Shown here in pieces: positions 51,075 through 59,774 of a stretch of 64,000 nt of DNA (position 1 is the stretch's first letter; each line of letters starts with the position of its first letter). The stretch lies in contig SAQG01000018.1 in NCBI GenBank assembly GCA_004020315.1, forward strand, positions 1-64,000, given 5' to 3'. The translations under genes were made by a program, and so were the position numbers. Source of the DNA: Mesorhizobium sp. GTDB lineage: Bacteria; Pseudomonadota; Alphaproteobacteria; Rhizobiales; Rhizobiaceae. Below the pieces are notes generated by a model that saw only the letters and a list, made by a program, of their open reading frames with translations, did not search any database and was not told where the DNA came from.

Positions 51075-52502
51075 ATGTCCGATCTCGATCTTTGCTATAT
51101 GCCGGCAAGCGAGGCGCTGAAGCGCTTCAAGGCGAAGAAGCTCTCACCGGTCGAGCTGATGGAAGCGGTCATCAGCCAGGCCGAGGCAACGAAGGACGCG
51201 GTCAACGCTTTCACCAACACGCATTTCGACGAGGCAATGGCGCTGGCCAAAAAAGCCGAGGCGAAATACGCCAAGGGCAAGAAGACGGGCCCGCTCGAAG
51301 GCCTGCCCATCGGCATCAAGGACGAGAGCTACATCAAGGGCAAGCCGACCACCGGTGGCTCGCTGATCACCAGGGATTTCGTTGCCGACGTCAGCTCGAC
51401 CATAAACGAACGCATCATCGAGGCGGGCGGCATCGTCCATGCACGCACGGCGACGCCGGAGTTCTCCTGCGCGACCTACACATGGTCCAGGTTATGGGGT
51501 GTCACCCGCAATCCGTGGAATCCCAAGTTCACACCCGGAGGCTCGTCGGGCGGCTCGGGTGCCTCGCTCGCCTCCGGCACGTCGTCGATCGCCACAGGCT
51601 CCGACATCGGTGGCTCGATCCGCATCCCGGCATCGGCCTGCGGTGTCGTCGGCTACAAGCCGCCCTATGGCCGCAACCCGGACGACCCGCCCTTCAATCT
51701 CGACTTCTACTGCCACACCGGGCCGCTGGCACGCACGGTGGAGGATGCGATCTTGCTGCAGAACGTCATGACCGGTCCCAGTCCGCTGGATATAGCGTCG
51801 CTCCGGCCGAAGCTGACGCTGCCGACCAGGTTCAAGCCGATCAAGGGCTGGAAGATCGCCTATTCGATGGATCTCGGCGGCTTCGAGGTCGATCCGGAAG
51901 TGGTGAAGAACACGAAGAAAGCGCTCGACCTGTTTCGCTCGCTGGGTGCCGAGGTCGAGGAGGTCGATCTCGGCTGGGGACCGGAGGTCCTGGAGGCCGG
52001 GCTCGCCTATCTGAACCATTTGTTCGGTGCGTTCCTGTCGAAACTGCTGCCCGACCATGCCGACGAGATGACGACCTACGCCCGCAAGTTCGCCGAGGAG
52101 GGAGCAGTTTCCAAGGCGACCGATTTCGTCGGCAGCCTGGAAGTGGCTGGCCGCATGTACATGACGCTTGGGCCGCTGCTCGAAAAGTACAATGTGCTGA
52201 TCTGCCCGACCACGGCTCTGCCGTCAGTGCCGGCCGACTATGACCAATCGAAAGACGAGATCAGGATCAACGGCAAGCTGGTCAACCCCTCGTTGGGCTG
52301 GGTGATGACGACGCCGTTCAACACGATGAGCCGCTGTCCGGTGCTGTCGGTTCCATCCGGCCACGCGAAGAACGGCGTGCCGACCGGCATCCAGATCGTC
52401 GGCCGCACCTATAGCGACGAAGATGTGTTCCGCGCCGGCATGGCCTATGAGAAAGCAGTTGGTGGCTGGTACGGAGAAAAGACGCGTCGGCCGAAACTAT
52501 GA
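51075..52502 (+). CDS. Amidase-signature hydrolase, NylA-like
   Basis: 475 residues. Catalytic triad context: Lys82 in LPIGIKDES, cis-Ser157 in TPGGSSGGSGAS and nucleophile Ser181 in IGGSIRIPASACG. The 24-residue spacing of the two serines equals that of NylA, the 6-aminohexanoate cyclic-dimer hydrolase (Ser150/Ser174), and TATPEF..WGVTRNPWN follows the same pattern as NylA. It would cut a cyclic or linear amide. It lies 120 bases after the transporter hairpin and is followed by two NylB-like hydrolases, suggesting a shared substrate class. A polyamine or lactam amide is possible; a plain broad amidase cannot be excluded. Confidence 0.85.
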   Translation: MSDLDLCYMPASEALKRFKAKKLSPVELMEAVISQAEATKDAVNAFTNTHFDEAMALAKKAEAKYAKGKKTGPLEGLPIGIKDESYIKGKPTTGGSLITRDFVADVSSTINERIIEAGGIVHARTATPEFSCATYTWSRLWGVTRNPWNPKFTPGGSSGGSGASLASGTSSIATGSDIGGSIRIPASACGVVGYKPPYGRNPDDPPFNLDFYCHTGPLARTVEDAILLQNVMTGPSPLDIASLRPKLTLPTRFKPIKGWKIAYSMDLGGFEVDPEVVKNTKKALDLFRSLGAEVEEVDLGWGPEVLEAGLAYLNHLFGAFLSKLLPDHADEMTTYARKFAEEGAVSKATDFVGSLEVAGRMYMTLGPLLEKYNVLICPTTALPSVPADYDQSKDEIRINGKLVNPSLGWVMTTPFNTMSRCPVLSVPSGHAKNGVPTGIQIVGRTYSDEDVFRAGMAYEKAVGGWYGEKTRRPKL

Positions 52503-52572
52503 CGGACGGCACGACCGCACTGAAAGCCAAAACCGTCGGGACACCGCGGAACGACACTTCCCGGAGCATGCA

Positions 52573-53769
52573 ATGACTTCCTACCGCAACAGCGAACCGG
52601 TGCCGCCGATCATGCAGGGCTCGCCGCCCAAGATGGTGCCTCCGAAGCTCGACTGGGACAGAGGACCCTGGAACCGGTGGGCTTTCCAGCACATCCGCGA
52701 AATTCTGCCGACCGTCGAAGTCTGGCGCGGAAATGGCCATCGCCGCCGTTTCGAGCGAGCCGAGATCAATCTCGACGCGTTGCCGGTGAGCGACAGCACG
52801 GGGCAGGCTACGACGCTGGCCGGGCTGCTGGATGAGACCTACACGGACGGGTTCCTCGTGCTCAAGAACGGCCAGATCGCCTATGAGCGCTATTTCAATG
52901 GCATGACCAGTCGCACGCTGCATCTGTCGCAGTCGATGGCGAAGTCGGTCACCGCTTCGGTGTTCGGCATACTGGTCGGGCGCGGCCTGATCGATCCGGC
53001 CATGCCGGTGACGACCTATCTGCCAGAGCTCGGCGCCACCGGCTGGGCCGGCGCGAGCGTGCAGCATGTGCTTGACATGACGAGCGGGGTGCGTTTTTCC
53101 GAGGAATACACCGACCGCTATTCGGACATCGGTCAGGTCGATGTCGCCAGCGGCTGGAAACCGGTGCCGCCGGACAGCGACCCGGCCTTCGAGTGGCCAT
53201 CGCATATGTTCGAATTGATCCTGCGGCTCAAGGAGACAAGCCGGCCGCATGGCGCTGCGTTCGAGTACCGCTCGATCGAGACCGACGTGCTCGCCTTCAT
53301 CATGGAACGGGTGACCGGCAGGCGGCTGGCGCAGCTGGTTTCGGAAGAACTCTGGCAAAAGCTCGGGGCGGATGAAAGTGCTTGTTTCACCGTCGACAGC
53401 GCCGGCTACGCCGTCGCCGATGGCGGCTTCAGCGCCACGCTGCGCGATTATGGCCGCTTCGGCCAGCTGATCCTCGACAATGGCGGCGGTGTGGTGCCGG
53501 CCGATTGGATCGAGGCGACGCGCAACGGCAGGCATGGACCGGATTTCAATCCCAGCCTGCCGGAAGGCAGCTACCGCAACCAATTCTGGATCGAGGACCC
53601 GCGCTCACGCGCGCTGATGTGCCGGGGCGTATTCGGGCAGCTGATCCATATCGATTGGAACACGAGAATGGTCGTGGTGAAGCTTTCGAGCTATCCGGAT
53701 TTCACCAACATCGCCTATTCGGTGGCGACGATGAGAGCCGTGCACGCCGTCGCCGCCGCGCTGGCCTAA
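52573..53769 (+). CDS. NylB-like serine hydrolase (class C beta-lactamase fold), paralogue 1
   Basis: 398 residues from ATG 52573. Family motifs: WNRWAFQHIREILPT near residue 33, TDGFLVLKNGQIAYERY, catalytic SMAK (Ser121, Lys124), PELGATGWAGASVQHVLDMT, and FEYRSIETD with Tyr232. By alignment with NylB from memory, Tyr179 and Asp190 correspond to Tyr170 and Asp181, the residues that give NylB high 6-aminohexanoate-dimer hydrolase activity. The pattern is clearer for NylB-type esterase/amidase than for beta-lactamase. There is no signal peptide, so it acts in the cytoplasm. Paralogue 2 follows after 24 bases. Confidence 0.88.
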   Translation: MTSYRNSEPVPPIMQGSPPKMVPPKLDWDRGPWNRWAFQHIREILPTVEVWRGNGHRRRFERAEINLDALPVSDSTGQATTLAGLLDETYTDGFLVLKNGQIAYERYFNGMTSRTLHLSQSMAKSVTASVFGILVGRGLIDPAMPVTTYLPELGATGWAGASVQHVLDMTSGVRFSEEYTDRYSDIGQVDVASGWKPVPPDSDPAFEWPSHMFELILRLKETSRPHGAAFEYRSIETDVLAFIMERVTGRRLAQLVSEELWQKLGADESACFTVDSAGYAVADGGFSATLRDYGRFGQLILDNGGGVVPADWIEATRNGRHGPDFNPSLPEGSYRNQFWIEDPRSRALMCRGVFGQLIHIDWNTRMVVVKLSSYPDFTNIAYSVATMRAVHAVAAALA

Positions 53770-53793
53770 CGTCCGAAAAATCGAGGGGAAGGC

Positions 53794-54975
53794 ATGACCG
53801 GCAAGACCGCGTTTGAAACCAGATATGGCTTTGCCCGCAACGAAGTGCTGCTCGGCAACTGGCGCGAAAGCCCGTTCAGCCGGTGGTCGTTCCAGAATGT
53901 CGGAGAATTGGTGCCGAGCGCACGCGTCGCTGCAGCGTCAAGCACCGGTGAGGCGCCGGCACAGGGTCTTGGCGGGCTGCTTGGCGAAAAGATCGCGTTG
54001 GCGGGCGGTCCGGAAACCGTTGCGGCCTTTCTCACGCGCTCCGACACCGACGCGCTGACGATCATGAAAGGCGGCAAATTCGTCGGCGACTGGTTCGCGC
54101 CGCATATGGAGTTCGGCGCGCGTCACATCATCTTCTCGATCAGCAAGTCGCTGACCGCCATTCTGGCCGGCATACTGGAAGGCGAGGGGATTTTCGATCC
54201 GCAGGCGCCGGTGACGCGCTATTTGCCCCAAGCCGCCGGCTCGGCCTATGGCGATGCCAGCGTGCGGCATGTGCTCGACATGACCGTCAGCCTTGACTTC
54301 GAGGAAGCCTATCTCGATCCGGAGAGCGCTTTTGCCCGCTATCGCCGCGCGACGCTGTGGAATCCGGGTGGCGGAACGGAAAGCCTGACCGGCTTCATCC
54401 TGACGCTGCAGCGCCTTGCCGAGCCGCATGGCCGGACTTTCCGCTACCGCTCGCCCAATTCCGATCTGCTCGGCATCCTGCTCGAACGCACGTCCGGGCT
54501 GCGCTTCGCCGAGCTGATGCGCGAGAAATTGTGGCTGCCGCTCGGCGCAGCCAGCGAAGCCGCGGTGACAGTCGACATGGCGGGCGCGGCGCGCACGGCC
54601 GGCGGCATTTCGGTGACGCCGCGCGACCTGGCGCGGGTCGGCGAGATGATGCGGCAAGGCGGCACGGCCAATGGCCGCCGCATCGTGCCGGAAGCCTGGG
54701 TGCGCGACACTGTCAGCACAGGCGGAGACGCCGAGGCCTGGCAGCGTGGCACAATGGCGTTCCTCTTTCCACAAGGCCGCTACCGCAACAAATGGTACCA
54801 GACAGGCGCGGCTAGCGGCGCCTTCTGCGGCATCGGCATCCACGGCCAGTGGCTCTACGTCGATCCGAAGGCGGAGGTCGTCATCGCAAAGATGTCGTCG
54901 CAGCCGGAGCCGGTCGACGAGCCGCTCGATGTCGATATGGTCGCTTTCTTCGAGGCAGTGAGCCGGATGGTCTGA
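53794..54975 (+). CDS. NylB-like serine hydrolase, paralogue 2
   Basis: 393 residues. Same layout as the upstream paralogue: SRWSFQNVGELVPSARV, TDALTIMKGGKFVGDW, catalytic SISK (Ser115, Lys118), LDFEEAYLDP (Tyr173) and FRYRSPNSD (Tyr218). The position equal to NylB Asp181 is Arg184 here, so substrate preference probably differs from paralogue 1. The C-terminal half (GGISVTPRDLARVGEMMRQG, GIGIHGQWLYVDPKAEVV) is strongly NylB-like. It is cytoplasmic. It ends the co-directional catabolic run; tex starts 128 bases on. Confidence 0.88.
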   Translation: MTGKTAFETRYGFARNEVLLGNWRESPFSRWSFQNVGELVPSARVAAASSTGEAPAQGLGGLLGEKIALAGGPETVAAFLTRSDTDALTIMKGGKFVGDWFAPHMEFGARHIIFSISKSLTAILAGILEGEGIFDPQAPVTRYLPQAAGSAYGDASVRHVLDMTVSLDFEEAYLDPESAFARYRRATLWNPGGGTESLTGFILTLQRLAEPHGRTFRYRSPNSDLLGILLERTSGLRFAELMREKLWLPLGAASEAAVTVDMAGAARTAGGISVTPRDLARVGEMMRQGGTANGRRIVPEAWVRDTVSTGGDAEAWQRGTMAFLFPQGRYRNKWYQTGAASGAFCGIGIHGQWLYVDPKAEVVIAKMSSQPEPVDEPLDVDMVAFFEAVSRMV

Positions 54976-55103
54976 CCGATCCAGGCCGACCGCCATCGCA
55001 GCTTTCCTGTGGACCTGTCAGGGTGATCGAAAACGCCGCGGTTGGCGGAGCGGCGCTCTGCGCCTATGGTCGCCGCTCTTTTCGACAGGACAGCAGGAAC
55101 GAC

Positions 55104-57419
55104 ATGGCATCCGACATCAAGCGCATCGCAGCAATCATCGCAGCCGAGATCGCTGCCCGGCCCGAACAGGCCGCGGCGGCGATCGGCCTGCTGGACGAGG
55201 GCGCGACGGTGCCGTTCGTGGCGCGCTACCGCAAGGAGGTCACCGGCGGCCTGGACGACACGCAACTGCGCCTGCTTGCCGAGCGGCTCGCCTATCTGCG
55301 CGAACTCGACGCGCGCCGCGACACCATCCTCGGTTCGATCCGCGAGCAGGGTAAGCTGACCGAAGAGCTTGAAACCAAGATCGCGGCGGCTGCTACCAAG
55401 GCGGAACTCGAAGACATCTATCTGCCCTACAAGCCGAAGCGCCGGACCAAGGCGGAGATCGCGCGCGAGCGCGGGCTTGGTCCGCTGGCCGAGGCTATCC
55501 TTGCCGACCGTGCGGCGGTGCCCGCCGAACTGGCGCTGGCCTATGTCGGCGAAGAGGTGGCCGACACCAAAGCGGCGCTCGAGGGCGCGCGCGATATCCT
55601 GTCCGAACAGTTCGCCGAGAATGCCGATCTGGTCGGCAGACTGCGGACCTACATGAAGGAACGCGCCTTCATGCGGTCACGCGTCGTCGACGGCAAGCAG
55701 GAGGCCGGCGCGAAATTCTCCGACTATTTCGACCATGTCGAGCGCTGGGCCAACGTGCCGAGCCATCGCGCCCTGGCCATGCTGCGCGGCCGCAACGAGG
55801 AAGTGCTGTCGCTCGATATCGAGGTCGATGCCGACGACGCGTCCCCGGTGAAGCCGGTTGAGCGGATGATTGCTGACGCCTACGCCATCGGCCGACAGTT
55901 GCCGGGCGACCGCTGGCTGATGGAAGTGGCGGGCTGGACCTGGCGCATAAAGCTGTCGCTGCATCTGACGCTCGATCTGATGCGAGATCTGCGTGAGCGG
56001 GCCGAGGAGGAGGCAATCCATGTCTTCGCACGCAATCTGAAGGATTTGCTGCTCGCCGCCCCGGCCGGCTCGCGCGCCACGATGGGGCTGGACCCCGGCA
56101 TACGCACCGGCGTCAAGGTGGCTGTTGTGGACGGCACCGGCAAGCTGTTGGCGACGACGACGGTCTATCCGTTTCCGCCAAGGAACGATGTGCGCGGCAC
56201 TCAAGCCGAACTGGCGAAGCTCATCCGCCTGCACAAGGTCGAGCTCATCTCCATCGGCAACGGGACCGGCAGTCGTGAGACGGAAAGACTGGTGGCCGAC
56301 ATGCTGGCCGACATGCCATCGGACTCCGGGCCGAAGCCGCTCAAGGTGATCGTCAGCGAAGCGGGTGCCTCGGTCTATTCCGCCTCGGCAACTGCGGCCG
56401 CGGAATTTCCCGGCCTCGACGTGTCGCTGCGCGGCGCTGTGTCGATCGCGCGTCGTCTGCAGGATCCGCTCGCCGAACTGGTCAAGATCGAGCCGAAGTC
56501 GATCGGCGTCGGCCAGTATCAGCATGACGTCGACCAATACCGGCTCGGCCGCTCGCTGGAAGCGGTGGTCGAGGACGCGGTGAATGCCGTCGGCGTCGAC
56601 CTCAACACCGCCTCGGCGCCGCTTCTGGCGCGGGTTTCGGGCCTTGGCACATCGCTGGCCGAAGCGATCATCGCGCATCGCGACGCGACCGGCCCGTTCG
56701 CCAGCCGCCGCGACCTGTTGAAGGTGGCGCGGCTCGGGCCTCGGGCCTTCGAGCAATGTGCCGGTTTCCTGCGCATTCCCAACGGCACCGAACCGCTCGA
56801 TGCCTCGGCCGTGCATCCCGAAGCTTATGGCGTGGCGAAAAGGATCGTCGCCGCGTGTGGGCGCGACCTCCGCTCGCTGATGGGCGACAGTGCCGCTCTC
56901 AAGGCGCTTGATCCGCGGCTCTTCATCGATGAGCGGTTCGGCCTGCCGACGGTGCGCGATATCCTGGCGGAACTGGAAAAGCCCGGTCGCGATCCGCGCC
57001 CCGGCTTCAAGACCGCGACCTTTGCCGACGGCGTCGACGACATCAAGGATCTCAAGCCCGGCATGCTGCTGGAAGGCACCGTCACCAATGTCGCCGCGTT
57101 TGGCGCCTTCGTCGATATCGGCGTGCATCAGGACGGCTTGGTGCATGTCTCGCAACTGGCCGACCGTTTCGTCAAGGACGCTCATGAGGTGGTCAAAGCC
57201 GGCGACGTGGTCAAGGTGCGCGTCGTCGAGGTCGACATCAAGCGCAAGCGCATCGGTCTGTCGATGCGCAAGGACGGCGATGGTGGCGCATCGAAGGGAC
57301 CTCGCGACACTGGCGGCAGACCGGTGCCGCGGGCGCCGGCGCCGCAGCGTCAGCCGGAACGGCCGGCGCAACAGGGCGCATTCGGCGCCGCATTGGCCGA
57401 CGCGTTGAAACGCAAGTAG
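55104..57419 (+). CDS. tex: Tex RNA-binding transcriptional accessory protein
   Basis: 771 residues starting MASDIKRIAAIIAAEIAARP. The N-terminal Tex domain has TVPFVARYRKEVTGGLDD and LEDIYLPYKPKRRTKAEIA. A YqgF/RNase-H-like domain (about 320-450; MGLDPGIRTGVKVAVVDGTG), helix-hairpin-helix motifs (about 490-560; VGVDLNTASAPLLARVSGLG) and a C-terminal S1 RNA-binding domain (about 645-715; GTVTNVAAFGAFVDIGVHQD) follow, then a basic Pro-rich tail. It binds nucleic acid and associates with transcription. AGGA lies before the ATG; the long upstream frame from 54849 is a shadow of the hydrolase gene. Confidence 0.96.
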   Translation: MASDIKRIAAIIAAEIAARPEQAAAAIGLLDEGATVPFVARYRKEVTGGLDDTQLRLLAERLAYLRELDARRDTILGSIREQGKLTEELETKIAAAATKAELEDIYLPYKPKRRTKAEIARERGLGPLAEAILADRAAVPAELALAYVGEEVADTKAALEGARDILSEQFAENADLVGRLRTYMKERAFMRSRVVDGKQEAGAKFSDYFDHVERWANVPSHRALAMLRGRNEEVLSLDIEVDADDASPVKPVERMIADAYAIGRQLPGDRWLMEVAGWTWRIKLSLHLTLDLMRDLRERAEEEAIHVFARNLKDLLLAAPAGSRATMGLDPGIRTGVKVAVVDGTGKLLATTTVYPFPPRNDVRGTQAELAKLIRLHKVELISIGNGTGSRETERLVADMLADMPSDSGPKPLKVIVSEAGASVYSASATAAAEFPGLDVSLRGAVSIARRLQDPLAELVKIEPKSIGVGQYQHDVDQYRLGRSLEAVVEDAVNAVGVDLNTASAPLLARVSGLGTSLAEAIIAHRDATGPFASRRDLLKVARLGPRAFEQCAGFLRIPNGTEPLDASAVHPEAYGVAKRIVAACGRDLRSLMGDSAALKALDPRLFIDERFGLPTVRDILAELEKPGRDPRPGFKTATFADGVDDIKDLKPGMLLEGTVTNVAAFGAFVDIGVHQDGLVHVSQLADRFVKDAHEVVKAGDVVKVRVVEVDIKRKRIGLSMRKDGDGGASKGPRDTGGRPVPRAPAPQRQPERPAQQGAFGAALADALKRK

Positions 57420-58316
57420 CTATTTCTCCGGCGGCGCGTGACCCAGCAGCCAGTCGCGAAAACTGGCGACTGGTGGATGGCCGCGCTTGTCGTGCGGCAC
57501 GACGAGATAATAGGCGCTGCGGCTCTGCATCGGCCGGCCGGGAGCCGGTACGAGCTGGCCGCGCTGCAACTCGCCTGAGATGAGCACCTGCGGCAGCAGC
57601 GCCACGCCGAGCCCGGCCATGCAGGCCTGGGCGGCAGTGCCGAATTGCTCGAACTGCATGCCCGGTCCGGTCGGTGCGCTCAAACCCTGATGCTCGAACC
57701 ACTCGGTCCATGCGCCGGGCCGCGTCGCCATGTGCAGCAGCGGCAGGCGGCCGATGTCGGCCGGTGTGGCAAGATCCCGGCTGGCCAGGAATTCGGGCGA
57801 CACGACAGGTACCACCGTCTCCCGCACCAGCAGCGTAGAATCGGCGTCCGGCCAGTCGGGCAGGCCGAAATGGATGGCGGCGTCGAGCCGTTCGCGGGCG
57901 AAGTCGAAGCGGCCGATCCGGGTGACGAAGTTGATGGTGATGTCGGGGTTGTTTTCGACGAAGTCCGGGATGAGCGGCATCAGCCAGCGTGTGCCGAAGG
58001 TCGGCAGGATGGCAAGGTTCAAGATGCCACTATGCCGATTGCTCATCAATCCAAGGGCCGCATCGCGCAACTGACCCAAAGCGGCGCGCACCGCTTCGGC
58101 ATAGATCTCGCCTGCCGCCGACAGCCTGACATTGCGGCTGTCGCGGTCGAACAGCCGGCGGCCGAACTGATCTTCCAACAGTCTCACCTGCCGACTGACG
58201 GCGCCCTGGGTGAGATCGAGCTCCTGTGCGGCGGCGGTAAAGCTGCCCAGCCGGGCCACCGCCTCGAAGGTGGCAAGGGCACTTATACCAGGTAGAAGGC
58301 GGCGCTGAACATTCAT
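57420..58316 (-). CDS. LysR regulator (GcvA-like), probable regulator of gcdH
   Basis: 298 residues. Winged HTH LPGISALATFEAVARLGSFT then AAAQELDLTQGAVSRQVRLL, and a substrate-binding domain (about 95-290; GILNLAILPTFGTRWLMPLI). Its stop abuts the tex stop and its start is divergent from the glutaryl-CoA dehydrogenase gene, the usual place for its regulator (GcdR-type). No good ribosome binding site is visible at 58316, but the ATG begins the conserved HTH region. Confidence 0.87.
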   Translation of the reverse strand: MNVQRRLLPGISALATFEAVARLGSFTAAAQELDLTQGAVSRQVRLLEDQFGRRLFDRDSRNVRLSAAGEIYAEAVRAALGQLRDAALGLMSNRHSGILNLAILPTFGTRWLMPLIPDFVENNPDITINFVTRIGRFDFARERLDAAIHFGLPDWPDADSTLLVRETVVPVVSPEFLASRDLATPADIGRLPLLHMATRPGAWTEWFEHQGLSAPTGPGMQFEQFGTAAQACMAGLGVALLPQVLISGELQRGQLVPAPGRPMQSRSAYYLVVPHDKRGHPPVASFRDWLLGHAPPEK

Positions 58317-58334
58317 GATCCATTACTAACGCTC

Positions 58335-58352
58335 ATTGATCGGCGAAGCAAT
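58335..58352. promoter_or_regulatory. Candidate LysR-regulator site
   Basis: ATTG and CAAT separated by 10 bases form a short palindrome in the LysR-gcdH divergent region, in the range where LysR proteins usually bind. Weak evidence; palindromes this short are common. Confidence 0.3.
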
Positions 58353-58472
58353 TTCGTTTGATTTTTTCAGGCCGGAAGCCGATAAGCCGGGCACTTCAAG
58401 ATTTCTGTTTTATGCATGGTTGTCCCAAAACCGCTGAACACTTTGGGCGACATGCATCAGGGAGACCGAGCC

Positions 58473-59663
58473 ATGGCCGCCGACAAGAACGCATTCGTCT
58501 GGGACGATCCTTTCCTGATCGAGGACCAGCTTTCGGAAGACGAACGGATGGTGCGTGATAGCGCCGCGGCATTTGCCGCCGACAAGCTCGCTCCGAAGAT
58601 CGAGGAAGCCTATCTCGAGGAAAAGACCGATGCCGGGATCTTTCGCGAAATGGGCGAGGCCGGGCTGCTCGGCATCACTATCCCCGAAGAATATGGTGGG
58701 CTCGGCGCCAACTATGTCACCTACGGACTGGTGGCGCGGGAAGTCGAGCGCATCGACTCGGGCTATCGCTCGATGATGAGCGTGCAGTCGTCGCTGGTGA
58801 TGTATCCAATCCATGCCTATGGCTCGGAAGAACAACGCAGGAAGTACCTGCCGAAGCTGGCTTCAGGCGAATGGATCGGCTGCTTCGGCCTGACCGAGCC
58901 GGATGCCGGTTCCGACCCGGGCGGCATGAAGACGCGGGCCGAAAAGACCGCGAACGGCTACAAGCTCTCCGGCTCGAAGATGTGGATTTCGAACGCGCCG
59001 ATCGCCGACGTGTTTGTCGTCTGGGCAAAGTCGGCCGCGCATGACAACGAGATCCGTGGCTTCGTCTTGGAAAAGGGGATGAAGGGGCTGTCGGCGCCAA
59101 AGATCGACGGAAAACTCAGTCTCCGCGCGTCGATCACCGGCGAAGTGGTGATGGAAGGCGTCGAGGTCGGCGAGGATGCGCTATTGCCGAACGTGTCGGG
59201 CCTGAAGGGGCCGTTCGGCTGCCTTAACCGGGCGCGTTACGGAATCTCATGGGGCGCGATGGGTGCGGCGGAAGATTGCTGGCACCGGGCCCGCCAATAC
59301 GGCCTCGACCGCAAGCAGTTCGGCAAGCCTCTGGCCGGTACGCAGCTGTTCCAGAAGAAGCTCGCCGACATGCAGACCGAGATCGCGCTCGGGCTGCAGG
59401 GCAGCTTGCGGGTCGGGCGGCTGATGGACGAGGGCAAGATGGCGCCGGAGATGATCTCGATCGTCAAGCGCAACAATTGCGGCAAGGCGCTCGACATTGC
59501 CCGCCAGGCCCGCGACATGCATGGCGGCAACGGCATCCAGATCGGCTACCACGTCATGCGCCACGCGCAGAACCTAGAGACGGTGAACACCTATGAGGGC
59601 ACGCATGACGTGCATGCGCTGATCCTTGGACGGGCGCAGACCGGGTTGCAGGCGTTTTTCTGA
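58473..59663 (+). CDS. gcdH: Glutaryl-CoA dehydrogenase
   Basis: 396 residues starting MAADKNAFVWDDPFLIEDQL. Acyl-CoA dehydrogenase motifs: GITIPEEYGGLGANYVTYGL, CFGLTEPDAGSDPGGMKTRA (FAD site, with Arg for glutarate carboxylate binding), MWISNAPIADVFVVWAK, RQYGLDRKQFGKPLAGTQLF, and the catalytic glutamate in NTYEGTHDVHALILGRAQTG. It oxidises and decarboxylates glutaryl-CoA to crotonyl-CoA in lysine and tryptophan breakdown. GGGAG lies before the ATG at 58473. It is divergent from a LysR gene. Confidence 0.93.
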   Translation: MAADKNAFVWDDPFLIEDQLSEDERMVRDSAAAFAADKLAPKIEEAYLEEKTDAGIFREMGEAGLLGITIPEEYGGLGANYVTYGLVAREVERIDSGYRSMMSVQSSLVMYPIHAYGSEEQRRKYLPKLASGEWIGCFGLTEPDAGSDPGGMKTRAEKTANGYKLSGSKMWISNAPIADVFVVWAKSAAHDNEIRGFVLEKGMKGLSAPKIDGKLSLRASITGEVVMEGVEVGEDALLPNVSGLKGPFGCLNRARYGISWGAMGAAEDCWHRARQYGLDRKQFGKPLAGTQLFQKKLADMQTEIALGLQGSLRVGRLMDEGKMAPEMISIVKRNNCGKALDIARQARDMHGGNGIQIGYHVMRHAQNLETVNTYEGTHDVHALILGRAQTGLQAFF

Positions 59664-59774
59664 GCCGACAACCGTCGCTTAAATTAGTTGCACCGCAACA
59701 TCTGCTTGGAGAATGCCCGCCGGATGTGTCAGGGTTCGGCGAATTCGTTTTGAAACGCCGACTTCCGGGGCACC

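Noticed and set aside
55677..57371. 564-codon reverse open frame
   Set aside because: Antisense shadow of tex, without motifs.
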